Of a stretch of 60,147 nucleotides of DNA, positions 28,119 to 38,000 are shown piece after piece. How positions within the stretch are numbered: the stretch's first letter is position 1; each line of letters begins with the position of its first letter. Below the pieces are notes generated by a model. It ran no database searches. It was not told where the DNA came from and saw only the letters and a program-made list of their open reading frames with translations. Source of the DNA: an uncultured Aquabacterium sp. (GTDB lineage Bacteria; Pseudomonadota; Gammaproteobacteria; Burkholderiales; Burkholderiaceae_C); assembly GCF_947366995.1 (NCBI RefSeq), contig NZ_CANBCC010000017.1, positions 1 through 60,147 of the forward strand, given 5' to 3'. A program made the translations under genes and the position numbers.

Positions 28119-29174
28119 TCAGGCCGCGGCGCGACGCAGGCGGTCGCGGACACCGTCCCACGCGGCATCTTCGGGCGGGGTCTCGACCCAGATGAGCTCG
28201 ACCCCCAGGGCGTCAAGCTCACGCAGGTCGGCAAACAGGTCGTGGGCGGCGGTGGCCGCGTCACCGGGCATGGATCGGTGCACCACGCCCTTGCTCGGCG
28301 CGCGGCGGGCCCACAGGCTGCGGGAATACACCGCCACCTTCGGCGGATGACCCGGTTCGCGCAGCGCAGCGGCCAGCAGTTCGGGCTCGAGCACGTCGAG
28401 CGCCGCGTCGAGCTGGGTGTCGGCCATCAGGCGCAGGCGGGCGCGCGGCGCGTAGTGCGACGCGAGCGTACCAGGGGCTTTCGGCGCGGCCGGGTCCGGC
28501 GCCTCGGGGCTGGACCACAGCACCGGCTGGCCCGCGGCGGCCTCGATCTCGGCCAGCGTGAGGCGGCCAGGGCGCAGCAGCACGGGCTGCTCACGCGAGC
28601 AGTCGACGATGGTGGACTCGATGCCCACCTCGCACGGCCCGCCGTCGAGCACCCAGACCTCGTCCAGGCCCTCGCCCGCATCCTGGAACTCGTCGACCAC
28701 ATGGGCCGCCTGCGTCGGGCTGATGCGACCGAAGCGGTTGGCGCTGGGGGCAGCCACACCCAGCACGTCAAGGTTGGCGCACGCCTCGAGCAGCTGCCGC
28801 GCCACCGGATGCGAAGGGCAGCGCAGGCCGATGGTGTCTTGCCCGCCGGCCGCAGCGGTGGCGACATCCGGGTCGCGCGGCACGATGACCGTCAGCGGCC
28901 CGGGCCAGAAGGCCGCGCACAGGCGCTGCGCCACCGGCGGAAATGCCGAGACGAAGTGGAGCGCCGCCGCGCCGTTGGGCACGTGCACGATCAGCGGGTG
29001 GTCGCTGGGCCGGCCCTTGGCCGCGAAGATGCGGGCCACGGCATCGGCGTCGTCGGCGCGGGCCCCCAGGCCATAGACGGTTTCGGTGGGCAGGGCCACC
29101 AGGCCGCCGGCCACGATGCGGCGGGCCGCCTGCTCGATGGCGTCGGGTTGGGTCGCGGGATCCAGCAGGCGCAT
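28119..29174 (-). CDS. sua5: L-threonylcarbamoyladenylate synthase (Sua5 type)
   Basis: Makes threonylcarbamoyl-AMP from threonine, bicarbonate and ATP, the first step of t6A formation. The 351-residue product has the YrdC domain (GGLVALPTETVYGLGA, KGRPSDHPLIVHV, CPSHPVARQLL) and, from about residue 235, the Sua5-specific C-terminal domain after the linker APGTLASHYAPRARL. It is therefore the long Sua5 form rather than short TsaC. Downstream of purE-purK on the same strand, an arrangement common in this order. Confidence 0.94.
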   Translation of the reverse strand: MRLLDPATQPDAIEQAARRIVAGGLVALPTETVYGLGARADDADAVARIFAAKGRPSDHPLIVHVPNGAAALHFVSAFPPVAQRLCAAFWPGPLTVIVPRDPDVATAAAGGQDTIGLRCPSHPVARQLLEACANLDVLGVAAPSANRFGRISPTQAAHVVDEFQDAGEGLDEVWVLDGGPCEVGIESTIVDCSREQPVLLRPGRLTLAEIEAAAGQPVLWSSPEAPDPAAPKAPGTLASHYAPRARLRLMADTQLDAALDVLEPELLAAALREPGHPPKVAVYSRSLWARRAPSKGVVHRSMPGDAATAAHDLFADLRELDALGVELIWVETPPEDAAWDGVRDRLRRAAA

Positions 29175-29209
29175 GGTGGTGTGGGCGTTGAAGGCCAGGT
29201 CTGGCCGGG

Positions 29210-30385
29210 TCAGAACGGGGCGATGCCCAGGATGGCTGCGGCCTTCAGTGCCGTGTCACGGGCTGCTTCGGGTGTGGCCGCGGTGACGGTCAGGTGGCCC
29301 ATCTTGCGGCCCTTGCGCGCCTCGGTCTTGCCGTACAGGTGCAGGTGCGTGCCGGACAGCGCCAGCACGGCGGCCCAGTCGGGCTCGACCTGCGCGGTGG
29401 CGCCGGCCGGGAACCACAGGTCGCCCAGCAGGTTGAGCATCAGGCAGGGGCTGTGCAGCACCGGTGCCACCAGCGGCAGGCCGGTCATGGCGCGCACCTG
29501 CAGCTCGAACTGCGACACGTCGCACGCGTCGATGGTGTGGTGACCCGAGTTGTGCGGGCGCGGGGCCATTTCGTTGGCGACGATGCGGCCGTCCTGCAGC
29601 ACGAAAAACTCGATGCAGAGCACGCCCACGTAGTTCAGCGAGGCGGCGATCTTGTGGGCGGCATCGTAGGCCTGCTGCGACACGGCCTCGGTCACGTTGG
29701 GCGCGGGCACCGTGGTCACAGCCAGGATGCCGTCGCGGTGCAGGTTCTGCTGCAGCGGGAAGTGCACGACCTGGCCGTCGCGGCCACGCGCCACGATGAC
29801 GCTGACCTCGTAGGCCAGCGGCAGCATCTTCTCGAGCACGCACTCGACCTGCTGGAGCTCGGCCCAGGCGGCTTCGAGCTCGGCGCGGGTCTTGACGCGC
29901 ACCTGGCCCTTGCCGTCGTAGCCCAGGCGGGCGGTTTTCAGGATGCCGGGCAGCAGGTCGTCCGACACGGCGGCGAGTTGCTCGGGCGTGGCGATGATGG
30001 CGTGCGGCGCGCAGTCGACCCCGCAGCCGACGAAGTGGGCCTTCTCGCGGGCGCGGTCCTGGCAGACGGCCACGGCGGCACCAGCGGGCGCGACGGGGCG
30101 GGTCTCGGCCAGCTTGTCGAGCGCGGCGGCGGGCACGTTCTCGAACTCGGTGGTGATGGCCGCGGCCTCGCGGGCCAGGGCGGCCAGGCCGCTCTCGTCC
30201 AGATACGGCGTCTGGATGTGGGCGTGCGACACCAGGCCGGCCGGGCTGGTCGGGTCGGCATCGAGCACGGCGGTGCGGTAGCCCATGGCCTGGGCGGCAT
30301 GCACGAACATGCGGCCCAGCTGGCCGCCACCCATCACGCCCAGGGTGGCGCCGGGCAGGATCACGTCGGAAGCGGCCTTGCTCAT
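29210..30385 (-). CDS. purK: 5-(carboxyamino)imidazole ribonucleotide synthase PurK
   Basis: ATP-grasp enzyme that carboxylates AIR to N5-CAIR in purine synthesis. The 391-residue product starts with [24 protein letters not shown] and includes [30 protein letters not shown] and [18 protein letters not shown], all typical. Its ATG overlaps the purE stop by four bases. Confidence 0.97.
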   Translation of the reverse strand: MSKAASDVILPGATLGVMGGGQLGRMFVHAAQAMGYRTAVLDADPTSPAGLVSHAHIQTPYLDESGLAALAREAAAITTEFENVPAAALDKLAETRPVAPAGAAVAVCQDRAREKAHFVGCGVDCAPHAIIATPEQLAAVSDDLLPGILKTARLGYDGKGQVRVKTRAELEAAWAELQQVECVLEKMLPLAYEVSVIVARGRDGQVVHFPLQQNLHRDGILAVTTVPAPNVTEAVSQQAYDAAHKIAASLNYVGVLCIEFFVLQDGRIVANEMAPRPHNSGHHTIDACDVSQFELQVRAMTGLPLVAPVLHSPCLMLNLLGDLWFPAGATAQVEPDWAAVLALSGTHLHLYGKTEARKGRKMGHLTVTAATPEAARDTALKAAAILGIAPF

Positions 30386-30906
30386 GCCTTGGGTTCCATG
30401 GTCAGGTCGGCCGTCATGGCGCGGGCCACTTCGGTCTGGCGGGCGCGGAAGGCGTCGAGCTTGGCGCGCAGCGCCGGGTCGGTGCCGGCCAGCATGGCCA
30501 CGGCAAACAGCGCGGCGTTGCCCGCGCCGGCGGTGCCGATGGCGAAGGTGGCCACGGGGATACCCTTGGGCATCTGCACGATGGAATGAAGCGAGTCGAC
30601 GCCCTGGAGGTGGCGCGACGGCACGGGCACGCCCAGCACCGGCACGGTCGTCTTGGCGGCCAGCATGCCCGGCAGGTGGGCCGCACCGCCCGCGCCCGCG
30701 ATGATGGCGACCAGGCCGCGATCGGCCGCTGCTTCGGCATAGCGGAACATGTCATCCGGCATGCGGTGTGCGGAAACCACCTGCGCCTCGAACGGAATGC
30801 CGAACTCGGTCAGAATGTCGGCGGCGTGGCGCATGACATCCCAGTCGCTGCTGGACCCCATCACGACACCCACTTTCACCTGGCTTGCGCCCTTCGTTTC
30901 CGACAC
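30382..30906 (-). CDS. purE: N5-carboxyaminoimidazole ribonucleotide mutase PurE
   Basis: Converts N5-CAIR to CAIR, the step after PurK. Motifs: [46 protein letters not shown] place the start at the GTG at 30906, because GAGGAG lies six bases before it; the frame is open to a TTG at 30927, which has no such site. The result is 174 residues. Divergent from the thioredoxin gene, 84 bp apart. Confidence 0.96.
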   Translation of the reverse strand: MSETKGASQVKVGVVMGSSSDWDVMRHAADILTEFGIPFEAQVVSAHRMPDDMFRYAEAAADRGLVAIIAGAGGAAHLPGMLAAKTTVPVLGVPVPSRHLQGVDSLHSIVQMPKGIPVATFAIGTAGAGNAALFAVAMLAGTDPALRAKLDAFRARQTEVARAMTADLTMEPKA

Positions 30907-30990
30907 GGTTGGCTCCTCAAACGTCAAAGAACGAATTTTAGGCGCTGCCTCACCGAATCAGACGCCCCCAAAGGCGGCCTGCTGCACACC

Positions 30991-31977
30991 ATGATCGACA
31001 TCACCATCGAAAACTTCGAATCCGACCTGATTGCCACCTCGATGCAGGTGCCGGTCCTGCTCGACATCTGGGCCGAATGGTGCGGGCCGTGCAAGGCGCT
31101 GGGCCCGGTGCTCGAGAAGCTCGAACAGGAATACGCCGGCCGCTTCGTGCTGGCCAAGGTCAACGCCGACGAGCAGCCCGAGATCGCCGGGCAGCTCTCG
31201 CAGATGTTCGGCGTGCGCTCCATCCCGTTCTGCGTGATGTTTGTGGGCGGCCAGCCGGTGGACGGCTTCGTGGGCGCCCTGCCGCCCGAGCAGATCCGCA
31301 GCTTCCTGGACAAGCACGTGCCGTCCGAAGGCGCTGTCGAGTCGGCCGAGGAGACCGCAGAGGCCGAGCAGTTGCTGGCCGATGGCGCCGAGGACTCGGC
31401 CGAAACCCTGCTGCGCGACGCCCTGGACAAGGACCCTGCCAACGACGAGGCCCGCTTCGACCTGATCAAGCTGCTGCTGGGCGAGGGCCGCGTGGACGAG
31501 GCCCAGTCGGCCTTCGCGCCCATCGCTGCCCGGGCCACGGGCCCGGTGCCCGAAGCCCGCGTGCTGGCCTTCAGCCGCTGTGTCGAGGCTGCCCAGGCTG
31601 CGCGAGCCGGCCGCTCGCCCGCGGAACTGGACGCGGCCATCGCCGCCAACAAGCGTGACTTCGCCGCGCGCTTCGAGCTGGCGCAGATCTTCTGGGCCGC
31701 GGGGCAGCCCGAGCAGGCCATGGACGAGCTGCTGGAAATCATCATGCGCGACAAGGCGTGGAACGACGAACTGGCCCGCAAGACCTACGTCGCCATCCTC
31801 GAAGTGATGAGCAAGCCGGCGCCCAAGCCCACCCCGGCCCGCGCGACGCCGCCGGGCGCACCGGGGGCATCAGGGGCAGACAAGCCCAAGCTCGAGATCG
31901 CTGGCAAGGTGGAGGTGCAGGCCGCCGATCCGGTGATCGACGCCTATCGTCGCAAGCTCAGCATGGCGCTGTTTTAA
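30991..31977 (+). CDS. Thioredoxin-TPR protein (CnoX/YbbN-like)
   Basis: A 328-residue cytoplasmic protein with an N-terminal thioredoxin domain (about residues 1-110) and a C-terminal tetratricopeptide region (about 125-275; AEQLLADGAEDSAETLLRDALDKDPANDEARFDLIKLLLGEGRVDEAQ). The active site WAEWCGPCK has both cysteines, unlike E. coli CnoX, which lacks the full CxxC pair; it may combine holdase and redox roles. The last 50 residues are Pro/Ala-rich. Start fixed by the thioredoxin N-terminus MIDITIENFESDLI; the upstream open frame runs into purE. Confidence 0.9.
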   Translation: MIDITIENFESDLIATSMQVPVLLDIWAEWCGPCKALGPVLEKLEQEYAGRFVLAKVNADEQPEIAGQLSQMFGVRSIPFCVMFVGGQPVDGFVGALPPEQIRSFLDKHVPSEGAVESAEETAEAEQLLADGAEDSAETLLRDALDKDPANDEARFDLIKLLLGEGRVDEAQSAFAPIAARATGPVPEARVLAFSRCVEAAQAARAGRSPAELDAAIAANKRDFAARFELAQIFWAAGQPEQAMDELLEIIMRDKAWNDELARKTYVAILEVMSKPAPKPTPARATPPGAPGASGADKPKLEIAGKVEVQAADPVIDAYRRKLSMALF

Positions 31978-32044
31978 GGGCCTGGGCGGCACCCCTCGAT
32001 CGGGTGTCGCAACAGATTCCCATGGGTACCGGCAGGGCGGGATA

Positions 32045-32064
32045 GCGCGAACTTTCACACGGTT
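32045..32064 (+). promoter_or_regulatory. Shared upstream element of pilin operon 1
   Basis: The 20-mer GCGCGAACTTTCACACGGTT lies 103-122 bp before the fimT start. The same 20-mer with one change is found before the second pilin operon (39856-39875). The rest of the 189-bp gap upstream of fimT shows no gene. A TGCCTC followed by CGCA and ATTTC also recurs downstream of both copies. Likely a binding site for a common regulator or a promoter element; the protein is unknown. Confidence 0.6.
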
Positions 32065-32166
32065 ATCGCTTCTTTGCCTCCTCGCAAGCCATTTCAGAAT
32101 CGCGTCAACAGCCGATGATCTGCGTTCACATGCCGTGAATGCAGCGCCGGGTCGCTGCGATCCTGA

Positions 32167-32847
32167 ATGCGTTTGTCCGAGTCTGTCACCGCCAATCTCT
32201 GCCCTGCCAGCGCGCCTTGCGAGGGCGGCAGCTTGCTGCCCTCCAGCAGCCTGGGGCTGACGCTGATCGAGCTGATGGTGACCCTGGCGGTCGTGGCCAT
32301 GCTGATGGCGGCCGTGGCGCCCACGCTGGGGGTGTGGGTCACCAACCAGAAGGTGCGCAACACGGCCACGTCCATCGTGGCGGGGCTGCAGTACGCTCGA
32401 TCGGAAGCGGTGCGGCGCAATCGGCCAGTGACGTTCTGGCTGGTGCGCAGCGGCAGTGCCGCCCGCATGGACGACAACTGCGCCGTCGCCTCCGACAGTG
32501 CCTCATGGGTGGTGACGCTGGGTACCGCCTCGCCCGCGGGCAAGTGCGCGCAGGGCACCTCGTCGCTGCAGCTCAAGGCCAATCTGGCAGCGCAGGATGG
32601 TGGAGGTGGCGATGCGACGGTGGCGGTGACGGCCATCAACGCTGACAGCGGCGACAGCGCCACCCAGGTGACCTTCAACGGGTTCGGGCAGGTGACGAAC
32701 GCCTCGCCCATCTCGCGCATCGACGTCACCGGCACCGCCGAAGGCGTCAACAAGTCCTGGCGGGTGGTGGTCTCGGGTGGCGGGCACAGCAAACTGTGTG
32801 ACCCCACCGTGACGGCCACCACCGACACACGCGCGTGCGGCTCATGA
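32167..32847 (+). CDS. fimT: Type IV pilus minor pilin FimT/GspH type (operon 1)
   Basis: A 226-residue prepilin-like protein that should join the pilus-tip initiation complex; some FimT proteins bind DNA during transformation. The prepilin peptidase site is SLG^LTLIELMV with the conserved Glu5, followed by the hydrophobic helix. Then comes the GspH/FimT domain (ATSIVAGLQYARSEAVRRNRPVTFWLV). The leader before the cleavage site is about 30 residues, long for a type IVa prepilin, and there is no convincing ribosome binding site, so the true start could be an internal TTG or CTG nearer the site. First gene of pilin operon 1; overlaps pilV by four bases. Confidence 0.88.
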   Translation: MRLSESVTANLCPASAPCEGGSLLPSSSLGLTLIELMVTLAVVAMLMAAVAPTLGVWVTNQKVRNTATSIVAGLQYARSEAVRRNRPVTFWLVRSGSAARMDDNCAVASDSASWVVTLGTASPAGKCAQGTSSLQLKANLAAQDGGGGDATVAVTAINADSGDSATQVTFNGFGQVTNASPISRIDVTGTAEGVNKSWRVVVSGGGHSKLCDPTVTATTDTRACGS

Positions 32848-33257
32848 CGCCCGCCCGGCACCGCCACATCGGCGGCTTTCTGCTGATCGAATCGCTGATT
32901 GCCATCCTGATCTTCTCGGTCGGGATCCTGGGGCTGATCGGCCTGCAGGCCCGCATGACGAAGGCCCAGACCGAGGCCAAGGCCCGCGCCGATGCCGTGA
33001 ACCTGGCTTCCGAACTGCGCGGGGTGATGTGGGTCGACATGGCGAACCTCGCGCAGTACGAGACCAGCGCCTGCGCCGCGCACGGCCCGTGCGCCAACTG
33101 GCTGGCCAAGCTGCAGGCCACGCTCCCGTCCGGCGCCGCCACCGTGACGCGCGACACCACGCGACCAGGCTGGGTGAGCATCTCTATCACCTGGCGCCTG
33201 CCCAACGGCCAGAACCACACCTACCAGACGGTGACCGTCATCCGGGGGGCGGCATGA
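32844..33257 (+). CDS. pilV: Type IV pilus minor pilin PilV (operon 1)
   Basis: A 137-residue minor pilin. Cleavage site RHIGG^FLLIESLIAILIFSVGILGLIGLQA with Glu5; a short C-terminal domain with two cysteines (TSACAAHGPCANW) likely forms a disulfide. PilV, PilW and PilX assemble with FimT and PilE below the PilY1 adhesin. ATGA overlaps link it to fimT before and pilW after. Confidence 0.9.
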   Translation: MTPARHRHIGGFLLIESLIAILIFSVGILGLIGLQARMTKAQTEAKARADAVNLASELRGVMWVDMANLAQYETSACAAHGPCANWLAKLQATLPSGAATVTRDTTRPGWVSISITWRLPNGQNHTYQTVTVIRGAA

Positions 33258-34378
33258 AGCGCGCGCAGCGGGGCCTCAGCATCGTCGAGCTCATGGTGGG
33301 GGTGCTGATCGGCATGCTGACGGTGGTGGCCATCAGCCAGGTGCTGATGAACGCGGAAGGTCAGAAGCGCACGGCAACCAGCGGGGGCGATGCCCAGGTC
33401 AACGGCACGCTGGCGCTCTACGCGCTGCAGCGCGACGTAGAGATGGCCGGTTATGGGCTCACCGGCCAGCCCGCCGCGCTGGGCTGCGAAGTGAAGGGCC
33501 AGTACGGAAGCGGGACGGCAGCCAAGGTGCTTCCGGCGCTCCCGCTGGTGCCCGCCCGGATCACACCCGGCAGCGGCGCCACGCCCGACCAGATCACGGT
33601 GTGGCAGAGCAACAAGCCGAGCTATGCCGTGCCACTGCGGGTGGCCGAGGACCACGCCAAGACCGGCACGCGTTTCATCGTGCCGAGCACCTTCGGGGTG
33701 GCCGCAGGAGACCTGCTGCTGGCCGTGCCCGCCACGCCCTCGGCCACCGCCTGGTGCAGCGTGCTGGCCGTGGCGGCAGACAGCAGCACGGCACTGACAA
33801 GCACGCAGATTCCGCATCTGGCGGACCTGGGAGGGTGGAACGCGGTGGGCTCAGCCCTGTTGCCCCTCGCTGGCTACCCCGCCGGCAGCCACCTGATCAA
33901 CCTCGGCAGCGGCCTGCCGCGCACCTACAGCATCAGTGCGGGCAAATCGCTCGTGGCGACCGATGTGCTGGCCACCAGTGGCGGCACCAGCGTTCAGACG
34001 ATCGCACCGCAGATCGTGCAGCTCAAGGCGCTGTACGGCAAGGACACGGATGGCAACGGCACCATCGATGCCTTCAACGCCACGGCCCCGACCACCAACG
34101 CCGAATGGTTGCAGGTGATGGCACTGCGCGTGGCGGTGGTGGCGCAGAGCGCGCAGCTCGAGGCAGAGAAGGGGCAGCGCCGCGATGTGACACCGGCCAT
34201 TGGCGTGGAGTGGGTGGTCGACGCTCTCACCGAAAACGCCGTGACCTGCAGCTTCGATGGCAACCAGAAGTGCCTGCGCATCAATGTCAGCGGTGTGGGC
34301 AGCGACTGGAAAAGCTACCGCTACAAGGTGTTCGACACCGTCGTGCCCCTGCGCAACATGTTGTGGACCCGCGGATGA
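33254..34378 (+). CDS. pilW: Type IV pilus assembly protein PilW (operon 1)
   Basis: A 374-residue minor pilin, the largest of the set. Cleavage site QRG^LSIVELMVGVLIGMLTVVAISQVL, then the PilW hallmark AEGQKRTATSGGDAQVNGTLALYALQRDVEMAGYGL. The C-terminus reads YRYKVFDTVVPLRNMLW. The operon 2 homologue shares this N-terminal segment and C-terminus closely, while the middle differs. Coupled by ATGA overlaps on both sides. Confidence 0.93.
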   Translation: MKRAQRGLSIVELMVGVLIGMLTVVAISQVLMNAEGQKRTATSGGDAQVNGTLALYALQRDVEMAGYGLTGQPAALGCEVKGQYGSGTAAKVLPALPLVPARITPGSGATPDQITVWQSNKPSYAVPLRVAEDHAKTGTRFIVPSTFGVAAGDLLLAVPATPSATAWCSVLAVAADSSTALTSTQIPHLADLGGWNAVGSALLPLAGYPAGSHLINLGSGLPRTYSISAGKSLVATDVLATSGGTSVQTIAPQIVQLKALYGKDTDGNGTIDAFNATAPTTNAEWLQVMALRVAVVAQSAQLEAEKGQRRDVTPAIGVEWVVDALTENAVTCSFDGNQKCLRINVSGVGSDWKSYRYKVFDTVVPLRNMLWTRG

Positions 34379-35010
34379 CGCATGCCCACCGCCGCCCCCT
34401 GCCGATGGCCGCCTCGCGCGGTTCTGCGCTGATCTTTGCGCTGATTGCGCTGGTGTCGATGAGCCTGGCCGCGCTGGCCCTGGTGCGCTCGGTGGACACG
34501 GGCACGGTGATCCTGGGCAATGTGGGCTTCAAGCGCGAAGCCACGGCCGCGGCCGATGAGGCAACCCGCCAGGCTATCGACTGGCTGCAGACAGCCGACG
34601 TGAGTGCCAACAATGCCGCTCAAGGCTATTACGCGACCACCGCCACCACGCTGGATGCGACCGGCTTTCAGCAGGCCGCCAACACACGCACGCTGATCGA
34701 CTGGGACAGCGACAACTGCGGCTACGCCGACAGCGGCACCTATGCCGGCTGCGGGCAGCGCCCCCGGTCCGTGTCGGTCAGCGGCGTGACCGCGCATTAC
34801 GTGATCCTCAGGCTGTGCGCTGATCTGGCCGCCACGCAGTGCAGCCGGCCGCTCAACGCGGTGGCCTCGGCCGACGGCAGCAAGGGCTCGCTGGATTACG
34901 CCAACCCCGGCGGGCCCGAGGTGAACACCGCCGTGTATTACCGGATCGTGGTGCGGGTGCAGGGGGCGCGGCAGTCGCAGTCCTTCACCGAAACCATCGT
35001 GCAACGTTGA
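34375..35010 (+). CDS. pilX: Type IV pilus assembly protein PilX (operon 1)
   Basis: A 211-residue minor pilin. The N-terminus RG^SALIFALIALVSMSLAALALVRSVDTG has the helix but no Glu5, which is normal for PilX. The conserved stretch VILGNVGFKREATAAADEA follows. Four or more cysteines in the C-terminal domain probably form disulfides. Start overlaps pilW; pilY1 begins 11 bp after the stop. Confidence 0.9.
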   Translation: MTHAHRRPLPMAASRGSALIFALIALVSMSLAALALVRSVDTGTVILGNVGFKREATAAADEATRQAIDWLQTADVSANNAAQGYYATTATTLDATGFQQAANTRTLIDWDSDNCGYADSGTYAGCGQRPRSVSVSGVTAHYVILRLCADLAATQCSRPLNAVASADGSKGSLDYANPGGPEVNTAVYYRIVVRVQGARQSQSFTETIVQR

Positions 35011-35021
35011 GGAGCCCGACG

Positions 35022-38000
35022 ATGTGGTCCAGACGCTTCCTCCTCTGCATCGGGCTGGCCCTGTGGCTGAGCCTTGGCCTGGCGCCCGCGCGGGCCGCCC
35101 TGACCGAACTGAACGACGAGCCGCTGGCCACCCAGTCGAACAGCGTGCTGGCGCCGCCAAACGTGATGTTCATCGTGGACGATTCGGGCAGCATGGACTG
35201 GGAGTTCATGCCCGGGGCCTCGACGGGCGACCTCCCTGCGCGCACTGGGAGCTATGGCTACAAGTCGGCGCAGTGCAACGGGCTGGCCTACGACCCGAGC
35301 GTGAGCTACACGCCCCCCGTGAAGTGGAACGGCGTGCCCTACCCACAGGCGAGCTATGGCGCGGTCTGGGACAACGGCTACACGCCTCAGTTCAAAAGGA
35401 ATCCACTCAACTTCAATAAGGCAGAGGCATACGCGGCTGCCTCTGGCAGCGGCACCAAGCATGCACTTGGTGCTCAGACGTTCGTCTTTAAGAGCGGCGG
35501 TGGGGTGCTTGATTGGATCTTCGGGCTGCTGGAAGGGCTCGTGGATCTGCTGTTCGACACCGGGGTTCAGGAAATCGTCGACGGACTTCCTGAATGGAGC
35601 GTCGGGACGGAAGTCGTGATGGTCCAGCAGAACGACAGTGCGTACTGGATGCGCGGCAAGGTAACCGCCAAGAGCGGCGTCTCTGGCAACAGCATCTTCT
35701 GCCTGCTCCTTTGTACGCTGACTCAGACGTACACGGTCGATGTCAGTTTTTTCACTGGGAAGGACAACTCAACCCATCCAGACTGGCTAGTGAACATGCC
35801 CGGCACGGCAGCCCTGGGCACACGCACCCACTACCGCTACACCGGCACCGAACCCAAGCTGGGCTGGAGCTACACCAGCAGCGGCGCGCTCGATGGCACC
35901 ACGGCGTTTGCCCAGCAGTGCAGCAGCAACGTCGGTGCGGCGCCGGGCTCTGGCGTGTTCTCGGCTGTCACGGTCAACAGCGCCTCGCCCGCCGCCGACC
36001 AAGCTAACTACGCCAACTGGTACCAGTACTACCGCACGCGGCTGCTGCTGATGAAAACGGCCACGGGCCGTGCCTTCCTCAACATGCCGGCCACCTACCG
36101 GGTCGGCACCACGAAGATCAGCCACAGCCAGTACAGCGCAATCAACGGCAACTACTTTTTGCCGGTGGGCGTGTTCACGGAGAACGCCTCCTCGACCGCG
36201 GCAGGGCAGAAGTTCAACTTCTACGTGCACCTGTACAACTCGAAGTTCTATGACCGGGATGCCGCCAGCGTGTTCAACAACCGGCGAGCAACCTCGTTCG
36301 GCACGCCGCTCCGCCTGAGCCTGAGCCAGGTCGGCAAGTACTACGCCAACAAGCTGAGCGGCCAGACGGACCCGATGACGGCGGCATGCCAGCGCAACTA
36401 CGCCATCCTGTCGACCGACGGTTACTGGAACGACAGCAGCAACCCGACGGGCCTCACCGGCGCAGCCATCGGCCATCAGGACGGCAGCCCCGAGGTCCGG
36501 CCCATGCTCGATTCGCTGGCCGCCTCGAACACCCTGGCCGATGTCGCCCAGTACTACTACGTGACCGACATCCGCGACACCACGCTGTCGAACTGCGGCA
36601 GCGGCACCAGCTTGTGCACCAACGACAGCACCATGAGCACCGACATCGGCACCCCGGGTCGGCAGAACATGGTCACCTACACGCTGGGCCTGGGAGTAGG
36701 CAGCACGCTGCGCTATGACGTGAACTACGCGTCGTCCGGTGCGGGCGACTTTGCGGCCATCCGGGCCGGCACCAAGAGCTGGCCCAACCCCACCCTGGCC
36801 GAGAACGCCACCCGCGTGGACGACGTCTGGCACGCGGCGATCAACGGGCGGGGCCGCTACTTCAGTGCGCAGAACGCCACCGAGCTGAGCAGCTCGCTGG
36901 AGAGCACGATCGGCTCGCTGTCCCAGACGCCCGGCGCCGGCTCCGCCATTGCCAGCAGCGCCTTCCAGCTCAGCAGCAGCGAGACCAACTACGTCTACGC
37001 CGGCAGCTACGTGACCGGCCGCTGGACGGGCGAGCTCGAAGCCTTTGCCATCAGCGCCAGCGGCACGCTGGCCAGCAACCCCACCTGGACGGCACAGGCC
37101 CAGCTCGATGCGCTGGCCAACCGCAACGGCCGCACGGCACCGGCCAGCGGCGTGACTTCGCCGCAGTGCGGCGCGGAGTACAGCAACTGCAACGACGAGC
37201 GCCAGGTCTACTTCATGCACCCGTCGACGAAGGCGCTCACCGCCTTCACCTACCCCGCCCTGCAGGCCGCCGGGCTCGACGGCGATGGCAAGTTCAGCAC
37301 GGCCTGCAGCGCCAGCCGGCTGTCGCAGTGCAGCAGCCTGACCGCGGACCAGAAGACCTTGGCCAACACCGGCAAGCACCTGGTGAACTTCCTGCGCGGC
37401 GACGCCACCTACGAGACGACGAACGGCAGCAACCCGCTGTTCCGGCTGCGCCATTCGGCGCTGGGCGACATCGCCAACGGCACGCCGGCGTTTGCGGGCA
37501 AGCCACCCTTCCAGTACACCGATGCAGGCTACAGCGATTTCGTCGCCGCCCAGGCAAGCCGCACCAAGGTCGTGTATGTGGCCGCCAACGACGGCATGCT
37601 GCACGCGTTCAACGCCAGCACCGGCAAGGAGCTCTGGGCCTTCGTGCCGCAGGCGGTGATGCCGAATCTGTACAAGCTGGCCGACAAGAACTACAGCCAC
37701 CAGTACTTCGTCGACGGCAGCCCGGTGATTGCCGATGTGAAGGTCAGCGGTGCCTGGAAGACGATTTTGGTGGGTGGGCTCAACAAGGGCGGCAAGGCCT
37801 ATTACGCGCTCGACGTGACCAACCCATCCGCCCCCGTACCGCTGTGGGAGTACACACACACACACCTGGGCTACACGTATGGCAACCCGGTGGTGACCAA
37901 GAACGCGGCGGGCGACTGGGTCGTGGCCTTCGGCTCGGGCTACAACAACAGCGGCCTCGGCTACCTGTTCGTGCTGGACGCCTACACCGGCGTGCCCAAG

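Noticed and set aside
35787-37865. 692-codon open frame on the minus strand
   Set aside because: Shadow of pilY1; no motif.
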